Origin: an uncultured Mycoplasmatota bacterium
GTDB taxonomy: Bacteria > Bacillota_I > Bacilli_A > RF39 > UBA660
Assembly: GCA_900547225.1 (NCBI GenBank)
Contig: URFW01000004.1
Span: 62,001-126,000, forward strand
Length of the DNA stretch: 64,000 nucleotides
Direction of reading: 5' to 3'
How positions within the stretch are numbered: position 1 is the first letter of the stretch; every line of letters starts with the position of its first letter. The position numbers and the translations under genes were made by a program. The notes under the pieces were generated by a model. That model was not told where the DNA came from, did no database searches, and saw only the letters and a program-made list of their open reading frames with translations. Shown one piece after another: positions 27,128-36,387 of this stretch.

Positions 27128-29002
27128 ATGGGATACAAGTTATTTCCCAGCATAGGTTTTTCGATTTGTGCTTTAGTTTTCTTAAGTTTGGTCGGAATTA
27201 TGTATTTAAGCAAGAAAAAATTTAAAAATCTTGAAAATAAAATATATGCCTTTATGCTAATCTTTACGATTTTTTTACTTGTTTTAGAAATAGTTTGTGT
27301 TTATACAATGAGTATAAGATTTAAAATACCACTTTTAAATGAAATATTGTGTAGGGGATATATACTAGGTTCAATAATCTGGGTAATGTGTTTAATTATA
27401 TATACGTGGTCATTGGGAGATAAGAATAAGGCTAAAAGGAACATAAAGAAAACTAACAGAATAATTACGGCCATTTCATTTGTTGTAATTTCGGTATTAT
27501 TTATCATATCATGCATGCTTCCAATAACTTATTTAGGTGGAAGAGGGAACTTATATGTTATTGGTGGCGCTGCTGTTAGCGTTGTTTATGTTGCTGGTTT
27601 TGCAATGGTTTTTGTACTTTTACTTTTCCTTTTAAGAAATAATTTTAATTTACCATGGCAACAAAGAGCGCCAATTTATTTTGTTGTTGTATTTTTTGCA
27701 ATAGTTACGGCATATCAAATTCTTACAGACTATGATTTTAATGATTTGACTTATATATTTGCTTTTTGCGTTACAGCACTTTATTTTACTATCGAAAGTC
27801 AGGATAACATTCTATTAAATAAACTTGAAAAATCCAAAGAAGAGGCTGAATTAGCTGACAAAGCAAAAACGGAGTTTTTATCTAATATGTCCCATGAAAT
27901 AAGAACACCGCTTAATACAATAATGGGCTTTAGTGAATCATTATTAAATGAAAAGAGTTTAACCGAAGACGTTGTAAAAAGAGATACCAAAAGCATTCAT
28001 GATGCAAGTATCAGCTTGTTAGATTTAATAAATAATATTCTTGATATATCAAGAATAGAATCTGGTAAAGAGTCAGTAGAAGAAAAAAATTATATGCTTC
28101 AAAATTTGGTTTTTGAAATAAACAGTGTTATATCATCAAAAATTAATAAGGAACTATTGGAATTTGAAATAGACGTAGATCCTAATATTTCTTCCGAATA
28201 TTATGGAGATTATTCTAAATTATATAAAATAATAGTATGCACATTAGTTAATGCAATAAAATATACAAACTATGGCAAAGTAACATTAAAAATTAGTGGA
28301 ACAATAAAAGAAGAGAATATTATGGATTTTGACTTTTCAATTTTAAACACCGGACATGCTATGAAAACAGAAGATTTTGAAAAGGATTTTAATGATTTTG
28401 TTAAACTTGGTAATAATGCTCAAAATAATATAGATAGTGTAACGCTTGGTCTTATTATTGCTAAGAGATTGGTAACTATGCTTGGTGGAGATATAAAATT
28501 CATTAATGAACCAGGAATGGGAACTCAGTATCATATACTAATAAAGCAAAAGATAATTAATTCAAAAAAGATTGGAAATATTTTTGAAGCAACTAATGAT
28601 AATATACTTGATAATAAAAAATTGGTTGATTGTACAGGTAAGAATGTTTTGGTGGTTGATGATAACATGATAAACATAAAATTGGCCAAGAGATTATTAG
28701 AACAGTTCAATTTTACGGTTGATTTTGTAACTAGTGGTGTTAAATGCATAGAAAAGGTTAAAACGAAGAAGTATGATATGATTTTTCTAGATCATATGAT
28801 GCCAGAGATGGATGGAATTGCAACTATGAATGCATTAAAAAATTCTGGTTATAGCATACCTCCCGTTGTAGCTTTAACGGCAAATTCTTATTCTGGATTA
28901 AGAGAAAAATATTTAGAAGCAGGCTTTTCTGATTATTTATCTAAACCAATAAATTTTAGAGAATTAAATAAACTAATGAACAAATATTTTAATAATAAGT
29001 AA
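27128..29002 (+). CDS. Hybrid histidine kinase with degenerate ATP-binding lobe
   Basis: 624 residues: seven predicted transmembrane helices (about 1-225), HisKA with FLSNMSHEIRTPLN, a HATPase domain, and a C-terminal receiver (VVDDN, FLDHMMPEMDG, LSKPIN). The N box (NAIKY) survives, but the G1 box is NTGHA rather than DxGxG and the G2 box is VTLGLII rather than GTGLGL. It may therefore be a pseudokinase that acts through its receiver and phospho-His or as a partner of the intact paralogue just downstream. GGAG at 9-nt spacing selects this ATG over an upstream TTG. Confidence 0.85.
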   Translation: MGYKLFPSIGFSICALVFLSLVGIMYLSKKKFKNLENKIYAFMLIFTIFLLVLEIVCVYTMSIRFKIPLLNEILCRGYILGSIIWVMCLIIYTWSLGDKNKAKRNIKKTNRIITAISFVVISVLFIISCMLPITYLGGRGNLYVIGGAAVSVVYVAGFAMVFVLLLFLLRNNFNLPWQQRAPIYFVVVFFAIVTAYQILTDYDFNDLTYIFAFCVTALYFTIESQDNILLNKLEKSKEEAELADKAKTEFLSNMSHEIRTPLNTIMGFSESLLNEKSLTEDVVKRDTKSIHDASISLLDLINNILDISRIESGKESVEEKNYMLQNLVFEINSVISSKINKELLEFEIDVDPNISSEYYGDYSKLYKIIVCTLVNAIKYTNYGKVTLKISGTIKEENIMDFDFSILNTGHAMKTEDFEKDFNDFVKLGNNAQNNIDSVTLGLIIAKRLVTMLGGDIKFINEPGMGTQYHILIKQKIINSKKIGNIFEATNDNILDNKKLVDCTGKNVLVVDDNMINIKLAKRLLEQFNFTVDFVTSGVKCIEKVKTKKYDMIFLDHMMPEMDGIATMNALKNSGYSIPPVVALTANSYSGLREKYLEAGFSDYLSKPINFRELNKLMNKYFNNK

Positions 29003-29020
29003 AAAAAGGTGGTGATCTTG

Positions 29021-30877
29021 ATGATAGAAGGCTTAATGCTTACCATGGGAAGTTTATTATTTATAATGCTTCTTTTATTGGTATACTTTTCTAAGCAAAG
29101 ATTTCTTTCAATAAGAAATAAAATCTATAGATATATGTTAATTGTTGAAGTTATACTAATTGTGTCTGAATTAGTGGCTACCTTTTTCGTTGGTTATTGT
29201 AACAATAATTTTGTTAATTTACTTATATACAGAATTCACTGGTCAACGGGAATAGTTTGGTTTTCATTATTATACTATTACAGTGTTGTTTTCATAAGTG
29301 ATATAGATGCACCTTGCTTGTTGGAATTAATAAGAATGAATAAAAAAACTAAGATAATAAGCATTGTATTTTTAATCGCTGCGGTAGGTTTTTTCTTTGT
29401 TCCTTTTCAAAGGCTAGATCCTTATGCAATTTCTTATATTCCTGGGGCAGCATCATATTATGTATTTGGTTTTTGTGCATTATCTGTTTTACTTATAATA
29501 ATACATGTTCTTAAATATAGTAATGTAATAGATACTAGAAAAAAAGTATCCGTTTGGCTTATGATTGTTGAACTTATTTTAATATTTGTTCTTCAAGTAT
29601 CTTTTCCATATATTGCAATGTCAGCTATTGGAGCAGCTGTTCAAATGTTTTTCTTATACTTTAACATAGAAAATCCTGATTTAAAGATTATAAAAGAGTT
29701 AGAAACAGTTAAGGATGATATAGAAAGATCAAATAGAGCTAAATCAGATTTTTTATCTAATATGTCTCATGAAATAAGGTCACCAATGAATGCAATAGTA
29801 GGATTTAGTGAAACCCTTTTAAATAGTCCTAATTTTGATGAAAAAAGTGCTAGAACTGATATATCACATATAGCATCCGCTGGTAATAACATGCTTGATA
29901 TAATAAATAATATCCTTGATATATCAAAAATAGAATCTGGTAAAGAAACGTTAGAAATGAAAGAATACTCAATAAGCAGCATTGTAATGGAACTTTCTAG
30001 TATAATTGAGGCAAGAATAGGTAATAAGCCGGTAAAACTTATTATAGACGTTGATAAAAATATACCTTCTAAAATGTATGGAGATTCTACTAAGTTATTT
30101 CAAATTCTGCTTAATATATTAACTAATTCGGTTAAATATACTGAAGTTGGGAAAATAAAGTTAACCATAATTGGTGTAAAAGAAAATGATATGGAAAAAT
30201 TATCAATAAAAGTATCTGATACTGGTTATGGTATAAAAAAGGAAGATTTTGATAAATTATTTGAAAAATTTTCTAGATTAGAAAATGCAACGTCAAATGA
30301 AATAGAAGGTACAGGACTTGGTCTTGTAATCACAAAAAAGTATGTTGATTTAATGAATGGTAAAATATGGTTTGAAAGTGAATATGAAGTAGGAACTACA
30401 TTCTATGTTGAATTAAAGCAAAAAATTATTTCAGAGACAGGGATAGGAGAAATAAGAGAACCAATAAAAGAAGAGAAAAAAATAGATAAAATTGATTGTT
30501 CTTCTTATAACGTTTTAATTGTTGATGATAATAAATTAAATATTAAAGTGGCAAGTAGGTTACTTGGAACCTATAAATTCAACATTGATACATCAACAAC
30601 TGGAAAGGATTGTATTTATAAGGTAAAAGAAGGTAAAAAGTATGATATGATTTTCCTAGATCATATGATGCCAGAAATGGATGGTATAGAAACTCTTCAC
30701 ATTCTAAGAAAATTAGATGGTTATAGTTTGCCTCCTATAGTTGCATTAACAGCAAATGCAATTACTGGTATGAAAGAAATGTATTTAAAAGAAGGCTTTG
30801 ACGAATATCTTTCAAAACCTATTAATATTACAGAATTAGATAAATTAATAAACAAATATTTTGACAAACACTATTAA
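29021..30877 (+). CDS. Hybrid histidine kinase (intact)
   Basis: 618 residues with the same layout as the gene before it: seven transmembrane helices, HisKA (FLSNMSHEIRSPMNAIVGF), HATPase and receiver (FLDHMMPEMDG, LSKPIN). Here the ATP-binding boxes are intact: N box LTNSVKYTE, G1 DTGYGI, F box and G2 GTGLGL. It is clearly a paralogue of its neighbour and probably the active kinase of the pair. AAGGTGGTGAT supports the ATG at 29021. It is the last gene of the Hpt-receiver-kinase-kinase operon. The sensed signal is unknown. Confidence 0.9.
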   Translation: MIEGLMLTMGSLLFIMLLLLVYFSKQRFLSIRNKIYRYMLIVEVILIVSELVATFFVGYCNNNFVNLLIYRIHWSTGIVWFSLLYYYSVVFISDIDAPCLLELIRMNKKTKIISIVFLIAAVGFFFVPFQRLDPYAISYIPGAASYYVFGFCALSVLLIIIHVLKYSNVIDTRKKVSVWLMIVELILIFVLQVSFPYIAMSAIGAAVQMFFLYFNIENPDLKIIKELETVKDDIERSNRAKSDFLSNMSHEIRSPMNAIVGFSETLLNSPNFDEKSARTDISHIASAGNNMLDIINNILDISKIESGKETLEMKEYSISSIVMELSSIIEARIGNKPVKLIIDVDKNIPSKMYGDSTKLFQILLNILTNSVKYTEVGKIKLTIIGVKENDMEKLSIKVSDTGYGIKKEDFDKLFEKFSRLENATSNEIEGTGLGLVITKKYVDLMNGKIWFESEYEVGTTFYVELKQKIISETGIGEIREPIKEEKKIDKIDCSSYNVLIVDDNKLNIKVASRLLGTYKFNIDTSTTGKDCIYKVKEGKKYDMIFLDHMMPEMDGIETLHILRKLDGYSLPPIVALTANAITGMKEMYLKEGFDEYLSKPINITELDKLINKYFDKHY

Positions 30878-30965
30878 AATCTTGACCATGATGGTGGTAT
30901 ATGATATTTATAACCATAAAAGATATTTTGAAATTTTTTTAAACTTTAATTTATTTTATATTTCT

Positions 30966-30993
30966 AAAGTAGATAAAATTTATCTACTTTTTA
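30966..30993 (+). terminator. Terminator of the phosphorelay operon
   Basis: AAAGTAGATAAA/TTTATCTACTTT is a nearly perfect 12-bp stem followed by T residues, about 90 bp after the last kinase. Confidence 0.8.
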
Positions 30994-31091
30994 ATTTGTA
31001 AAATAAATGTAAAAGAAGTAATAAAAAAGTATGAAAAAATAAATAATAATATTATAATGTAAATAGATAATAGAAGTAAAAGGAGTAAGAC

Positions 31092-33278
31092 ATGGAAAAA
31101 CAAAGAAGAATAAAAATGTTAAGTCTAAGTGCCGTTATAGTAGCAGTACTAGGATTAACAGTTGCATTTGCAGCACTAAGTACCACACTAAATATAAAAG
31201 GCTCAGCATACCTAGATGCAGCAAAATGGGGAATAAAGTTTCAAAATCTATCTGAACCAAGTATAGTAGGAGAAGCAAGTGATGCAAAAACCGCAAAGAT
31301 AGAAAAAGATGTATCAATAAATGATATAAAAGTAACACTATCAAAACCAGGAGATAGTGTAACGTATACAGTAGATTTAGTAAATGATGGAGATATAAAC
31401 GCAAAGATAGAAAACATAGAAAAAACGAATTTAACAGAAGAACAACAAAAATATATAACGTTTACGGTAAAATATAAAGAAAATGACACAGAATTAAAGA
31501 TAGGAGATATCTTATCAAAAGGACAAGTAAAACCATTAGTAATAAAAATAGAATATAGAAAAGACTTAGAATCAAGTGACTTACCAAAAAGTGCTCAAGA
31601 AATAAATTTATCATATAAGTTAGATTTTGTACAAACAGATGAAGAAGATGAAAAATTAATAGGTACAACATCAACGTTGGCAGCTGGTACTAATGATAAA
31701 GCTACAGGAACGTTTTTTAATGGTAATATAGCAAAGAATAAAATAGAAAGTATAACATTTTATTCGACAACAGATGTGCCAACTGATTCAATAGATTCAT
31801 GGGATGCATCATTAAATAAAGATGGTTCTGTAATAGCTTATTATAAAGATGACGATAAAAATGATTTATATGAGCTATATATAGGAGCACAGGGAGGGGT
31901 AAAAGCTCCAAGTGACTCGTCTTCCTTATTTTCATACTTTACAAATTTAAAAAGAATTGATTTTGGTTCGTCATTTAATACATATAACGTAGTTAATATG
32001 AAAAGCATGTTTAATAATTGTACGTCTTTAACGAATTTAAATTTATCTGGATTTAATACCATTAATGTTACTAACATGTATTGTATGTTTAGTTATTTGA
32101 CATCCCTAACTAGTTTAGACTTATCAAATTTTAATACTTCAAGAGTAACTAGCATGACTGGTATGTTTCAAGCTTGTTCAAAATTAACATATTTAAACAT
32201 AACAAACTTTAATACCTCAAAAGTTAGTAATATGAGTTATATGTTTAATAAATGCTCAACACTAACAGGCTTAGATTTATCTTCTTTTGATACATCAAAA
32301 GTAATCAATATGAGTTATATGTTTTATAATTGTACTTCTTTAATAAATTTAGATTTATCTTCCTTTGATACTCCAAAGGTTACCAATATGAAAACGATGT
32401 TTGCAAACTGTAAATCGTTAAAAAAATTGAACATTAGTAACTTTGATACTGAAAATGTGACTAATATGAGTTATATGTTTCAACAATGTTTAAGCTTAAC
32501 CAATTTAGATTTATCTAGCTTTAATACTAATAATGTCACTAGCATGAAAAGTATGTTTATTATGTGTGAAGCTTTAACATCACTTGATTTATCTAACTTT
32601 AATACGTCGAATGTAACAGATATGAGTTATATGTTTGAACAATGTAATTTATTGACTAGCTTAAATGTTAGTAATTTTAATACAAAAAATGTAACAGATA
32701 TGAGTTATATGTTTTATGAATGTAATTCTTTAACATCACTTGATTTATCTAGCTTTAATACAATAAATGTTGAGAATATGAATGCCATGTTTAGTCATTG
32801 TACAAGTATGGTAAGTTTGAACATATCTGGTTTCAATACAAAAAATGTTAAAAACATGAATGCTATGTTTAGTCAGTGTACAAGTATGGTAAGTTTAAAT
32901 GTATCAGGATTTAACACATCTAATGTAGAAGACATACAAAGTATGTTTTACCATTGTACTTCACTGATTAATCTAGATTTAAGTAATTGGAACGTTTCCA
33001 AAGTGACTTCTTTATATAGTACGTTTGATATGTGTTCAAGTTTAAAATCTTTAAATTTAAATAATTGGAATACTACTAAAATAACAAGTATACGAACAGC
33101 TTTTTATGGATGTTCATCACTTTCTGAATTGGATTTGTCCTCATTTGATTTTAGCAATGTGACAGATTATACTGAAAATTCATTTTATAATGTAACGGTT
33201 CCGATTTATGTTAAAAATGATAAATCAAAGGAATTCTTGCTTAGTAAGAATAGTAGTTTAAACGTAATTGTAAAATAA
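31092..33278 (+). CDS. BspA/DUF285-type leucine-rich-repeat surface protein
   Basis: 728 residues. An N-terminal secretion helix (LSLSAVIVAVLGLTVAFAAL) is followed by a beta-rich domain of about 170 residues (like the SipW-dependent/TasA-type start seen in gut Bacillota). From about 31988 come 15 consecutive 26-residue DUF285 repeats with consensus VTNMSYMFxxCxSLTxLDLSxFNTSN, then a partial one. No LPXTG, lysine-cluster or second membrane anchor is seen, so retention is probably via the N-terminal helix or it is released. BspA-like proteins act as adhesins. Codons in the first ~200 residues are richer in A (many GCA/ACA/CTA) than those in the repeats, hinting at mosaic origin. AAAGGAG precedes the ATG. 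Confidence 0.9.
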   Translation: MEKQRRIKMLSLSAVIVAVLGLTVAFAALSTTLNIKGSAYLDAAKWGIKFQNLSEPSIVGEASDAKTAKIEKDVSINDIKVTLSKPGDSVTYTVDLVNDGDINAKIENIEKTNLTEEQQKYITFTVKYKENDTELKIGDILSKGQVKPLVIKIEYRKDLESSDLPKSAQEINLSYKLDFVQTDEEDEKLIGTTSTLAAGTNDKATGTFFNGNIAKNKIESITFYSTTDVPTDSIDSWDASLNKDGSVIAYYKDDDKNDLYELYIGAQGGVKAPSDSSSLFSYFTNLKRIDFGSSFNTYNVVNMKSMFNNCTSLTNLNLSGFNTINVTNMYCMFSYLTSLTSLDLSNFNTSRVTSMTGMFQACSKLTYLNITNFNTSKVSNMSYMFNKCSTLTGLDLSSFDTSKVINMSYMFYNCTSLINLDLSSFDTPKVTNMKTMFANCKSLKKLNISNFDTENVTNMSYMFQQCLSLTNLDLSSFNTNNVTSMKSMFIMCEALTSLDLSNFNTSNVTDMSYMFEQCNLLTSLNVSNFNTKNVTDMSYMFYECNSLTSLDLSSFNTINVENMNAMFSHCTSMVSLNISGFNTKNVKNMNAMFSQCTSMVSLNVSGFNTSNVEDIQSMFYHCTSLINLDLSNWNVSKVTSLYSTFDMCSSLKSLNLNNWNTTKITSIRTAFYGCSSLSELDLSSFDFSNVTDYTENSFYNVTVPIYVKNDKSKEFLLSKNSSLNVIVK

Positions 33279-33283
33279 AAATT

Positions 33284-33308
33284 AAAGAACCAAAATGGTT
33301 CTTTTTTT
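33284..33308 (+). terminator. Terminator of the LRR gene
   Basis: AAGAACCA/TGGTTCTT with a 3-nt loop and seven T residues. Confidence 0.85.
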
Positions 33309-33514
33309 GTAAATATAAAAAGTTATTACATGATTTAGAGAGTGCAGGTAAAGCTTTATCGTTTTTTTAATTTTTTTATAATTTTTTAGATTTTTTTTAG
33401 AATTTTAGGGGGTATTTTGAAAAAGTGTCTAACTATAGATATGAGAGGACCTAATAGTTTGGGTATTTATGCTTTCCACTTTTTATTTTTTAAATAGAAA
33501 GTGTGGTGATAATT

Positions 33515-33595
33515 ATGAAGAAAGAAAATAAATTTCTTAAAATAATTATTCTTCTTTTACTATTAATATTAGTAATACTAATATTTAAAATATAA
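33515..33595 (+). CDS. Putative 26-aa membrane peptide
   Basis: A short frame, MKKENKFLKIIILLLLLILVILIFKI, preceded by GGTGAT at good spacing. A lysine-rich start and a single hydrophobic helix fit a small membrane peptide (regulatory subunit or toxin-like). It ends 2 bp before a strong hairpin. It may instead be a chance frame in AT-rich DNA; its ribosome site and position before an ABC exporter are the only support. Confidence 0.4.
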   Translation: MKKENKFLKIIILLLLLILVILIFKI

Positions 33596-33597
33596 AA

Positions 33598-33640
33598 GAA
33601 ACAGCATATACCCAAATAATTTAAGGGAATATGCTGTTTC
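33598..33640 (+). terminator. Long hairpin after the small peptide frame
   Basis: GAAACAGCATAT pairs perfectly with ATATGCTGTTTC, and an inner CCC/GGG closes an AT loop. It lacks a clean T run afterwards, so it may be an RNA structure or element end rather than a normal terminator. Confidence 0.45.
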
Positions 33641-33748
33641 CATAAACAATACATGGAAAGCAAACTAACCTTTATTGTTAGGTTCTTTCACTAACTAAAT
33701 TATACAACATTAACTTAGTTATGTAAATAATGATGAAAGGAAATATTT

Positions 33749-35944
33749 ATGTTAACACTTAAAAACATTAAAAAGATATATGAACAAGGAGACGAAGCAG
33801 TATTAGATGATATTAATTTAACTTTTAATAAAAACGAGTTTGTATCAATATTAGGATGCTCTGGAGCGGGGAAATCTACACTATTAAATATAATAGGAGG
33901 TTTGGATGATAAAACTAGTGGTAAATTACTTATAAATGGTAAAGATATTTATAAACGTGATGATTTAAATCTTGATTATTATAGAAAAAATAACGTTGGT
34001 TTTATATTTCAAAATTATAATTTAATAGAACATTTAACTGTTTATGAAAATGTCATGTTACCTCTTCTTTTAACAAACTCTAAAAACAAACACAAAAGGG
34101 TTTTAAAAATTCTTGATAAAACAGGTCTTAAGGGAAAGAAAAATAGCAAGATATGTGATCTTTCAGGTGGTCAAAAACAAAGGGTTGCAATATCAAGAGC
34201 ATTAATTAATAATCCTGATATTATATTAGCAGATGAACCAACTGGAGCTTTAGATTATAAAACAGGCTACGAAATAATGAACCTTATAAAAAAATTATCT
34301 AAAAATAAATTAGTTATAATGGTAACTCATAACAAAGTACTTGCCAAAAAATATTCAAGTAGAATTATATATTTAGATAAAGGACGCGTTATAAGTGATA
34401 CAAATCCGTCAAAGGAAAAAAACGAGTATTTTAGTACAAAATTTAAAAGTGGAAATCTAAGCATTAAAAACGCATTACTTTATAGTATAAAAACGATAAA
34501 AGCTAAAAGAAAATCATTTTTATTAACTTCATTATCATCAAGTATCGGTCTTATTTTAGTTGCTTTAATAATATCTGTTTCAAATGGTTTAAAAAAGGAA
34601 ATGAATTTATATGAAAAAAACGTGTTATCATCTCTTCCAATTGTAATACCAAGCGTTAAAACAAAAATAAGTGATAAATCTAAAATACCTAAAAATAAAC
34701 TTTATTCATATGACTATAAAGAAGAAAATTCTATAAATCCAATTAATGATGATTTTGTTAAATATATTAATAAAATGAAAACAAAGGATTTATGTGATAT
34801 AAAATATGATAGAAATTTAAAATTTAATGTTTTAACTGAAGGTTATAATTTGCTTGATAATGTAGAATTTAGCCAAATGCCATCTATAAATTACATAAAA
34901 AAGAATTACACTCTTTTAGCAGGTTCTTATCCTAAAAATAAAAATGAACTTATGTTGGTTGCAGATCAAAAAAATAGAATAGATAAAAACATACTTGATG
35001 CTTTAAAATTTAATGGTGATGTAAACGTAAGTGATATATTCAAAAAGAATATGAAACTTATTTTTAATGATGATTTTTATATTAAGAAAGATAACGTTTA
35101 TTTTATAAATAAAAATTACGAAAGTGTTTATAAAAACAAAAACAATGTAGCTTTAAAAATAGTTGGAATAATAAGGCTAACTAAAGATGAGGAAGAAAGT
35201 TATAAAAATGATTTAGCAAATGAAAAGTCATCTTTAGCATACTTAAGTAATTTAGCAGATGATGTTATAGATAAAAATATAAATAGTGACATAATAAGTG
35301 ATATAAATAAAAATGATAATATTATGGTAGAAGGCATAAACATGGCAGAAGGCGTTCTTAAAAAGAAATTAGGAGGCGATAAAACATCTGATTTGATTTA
35401 CATTTATCCTAAAGATTATACCTCTAAAAACTTAATTATAAATTACATTAATAAATATAATAAAAACAAAAAGGAAAGTAAGAAGGTAACTTATATTAAT
35501 TATTCAAAGGAAACCATAGAAGCATCTAAGCAGATGATAAACACAATAAGTGTGGTATTAATTTTATTTAGCAGTATTTCACTTATTTGCTCGTCCATAA
35601 TGATAGGAATTATAACTTATATATCAGTTAATAATAGAGCAAGGGAAATTGGAATACTAAGAAGTGTTGGCGCTAGCAAAAAAGAAGTTGCTATGATATT
35701 TTTATCAGAAGTTCTTATAACTGGAGCATCTTCTGGAGTGATAGGAATTTTTATATCTAATATTTTGCTTTTCTTAGGAAATATAATTTTAAGAAACTTA
35801 GATATTATTAATCAAAAAATTACGCTTAATGCTCAAAATTCTGTTAGTCTTATTTTAATTAATGTAGTATTAATAATGTTAGGAAGTGCTATTCCGTCTT
35901 TTTCAGCTAGCAAAAAGAATCCTTCTTTAGCTTTAAAAGAATAA
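33749..35944 (+). CDS. ABC exporter with fused ATPase and FtsX-type permease
   Basis: 731 residues. The first ~220 are an ABC ATPase: Walker A GCSGAGKST, signature LSGGQKQRVAISRA, Walker B IILADEPTGALD. A linker leads to the first transmembrane helix (about 250-275), a ~330-residue extracytoplasmic region, and three C-terminal helices with RAREIGILRSVGAS, the FtsX/MacB signature. Fusions in this order occur in lantibiotic-immunity and antimicrobial-peptide exporters. No precursor peptide or modification gene is evident, apart from the small frame upstream. GAAAGGA precedes the ATG. Confidence 0.88.
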   Translation: MLTLKNIKKIYEQGDEAVLDDINLTFNKNEFVSILGCSGAGKSTLLNIIGGLDDKTSGKLLINGKDIYKRDDLNLDYYRKNNVGFIFQNYNLIEHLTVYENVMLPLLLTNSKNKHKRVLKILDKTGLKGKKNSKICDLSGGQKQRVAISRALINNPDIILADEPTGALDYKTGYEIMNLIKKLSKNKLVIMVTHNKVLAKKYSSRIIYLDKGRVISDTNPSKEKNEYFSTKFKSGNLSIKNALLYSIKTIKAKRKSFLLTSLSSSIGLILVALIISVSNGLKKEMNLYEKNVLSSLPIVIPSVKTKISDKSKIPKNKLYSYDYKEENSINPINDDFVKYINKMKTKDLCDIKYDRNLKFNVLTEGYNLLDNVEFSQMPSINYIKKNYTLLAGSYPKNKNELMLVADQKNRIDKNILDALKFNGDVNVSDIFKKNMKLIFNDDFYIKKDNVYFINKNYESVYKNKNNVALKIVGIIRLTKDEEESYKNDLANEKSSLAYLSNLADDVIDKNINSDIISDINKNDNIMVEGINMAEGVLKKKLGGDKTSDLIYIYPKDYTSKNLIINYINKYNKNKKESKKVTYINYSKETIEASKQMINTISVVLILFSSISLICSSIMIGIITYISVNNRAREIGILRSVGASKKEVAMIFLSEVLITGASSGVIGIFISNILLFLGNIILRNLDIINQKITLNAQNSVSLILINVVLIMLGSAIPSFSASKKNPSLALKE

Positions 35945-35977
35945 TAATTTACTGTATAATAAAAATGGTGATGATAA

Positions 35978-36358
35978 ATGAAAGTACTTACTGTAAAACA
36001 ACCATGGGCTAGTTTAATTGTAAACGAACATAAAAAATATGAATTTAGAAGTTGGAAAACTAAATATCGAGGAAAAATTCTTATTCATGCTGGTAAGTCA
36101 TTAGAAAAAGATATGCTAAAAAGATTTGATAAATATAATTTAGATATTAAGCTTGGAGCGATAATTGGAGAAGCTTATCTTACGGATTGCATATTGGTAA
36201 CAAAAGAATTTCAAGATAACCTAAGAAAGATAGATAGCACCATTTATGCTAGAAGCAATCATGAAGAGATGTATGCCTGGAAATTAGAAAATATAAAAAA
36301 ATATGAAAATCCAGTTTACGTAAACGGTAAACTTGGGTTATGGAATTATGAAAAGTAG
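35978..36358 (+). CDS. ASCH-domain protein
   Basis: A 126-residue ASCH domain. LTVKQPWASLIVNEHKKYEFRSWKTKYRGKILIHA carries the conserved K-x-x-E-x-R-x-W groove residues, followed by AIIGEAYLTDC. ASCH domains resemble PUA and are thought to bind RNA; some process modified nucleosides such as N4-acetylcytidine. It lies 33 bp after the ABC exporter and 29 bp before the next gene, possibly in one transcript. Confidence 0.88.
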   Translation: MKVLTVKQPWASLIVNEHKKYEFRSWKTKYRGKILIHAGKSLEKDMLKRFDKYNLDIKLGAIIGEAYLTDCILVTKEFQDNLRKIDSTIYARSNHEEMYAWKLENIKKYENPVYVNGKLGLWNYEK

Positions 36359-36387
36359 TGTATAATTAGTAAAGAGGAGTGTATAAC

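Larger units (their letters stand above)
33455..33667. repeat. Inverted-repeat region between LRR gene and ABC exporter
   Basis: This 440-bp gap (33309-33748) holds no large gene. TAGTTTG...GCTTTCCA at 33455-33478 is mirrored by TGGAAAGCAAACTA at 33654-33667 (the left arm carries nine extra bases between the halves). Inside lie a small membrane-peptide frame and a long hairpin at 33598-33640, whose arms again contain GGGTAT.TATGC-like sequence. The layout resembles a small mobile or folded element, but no known family is recognised. Confidence 0.4.

Noticed and set aside
31135..31404. Leucine-rich frame on the minus strand
   Set aside because: It is the shadow of the surface-protein gene: A-rich codons on the plus strand read as Leu/Tyr on the other, with no ribosome site.
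31988..33165. Regular 78-bp periodicity as a CRISPR-like or satellite array
   Set aside because: The unit is a multiple of three, stays in frame and encodes DUF285 repeats with variable DNA; no identical repeat/spacer structure.
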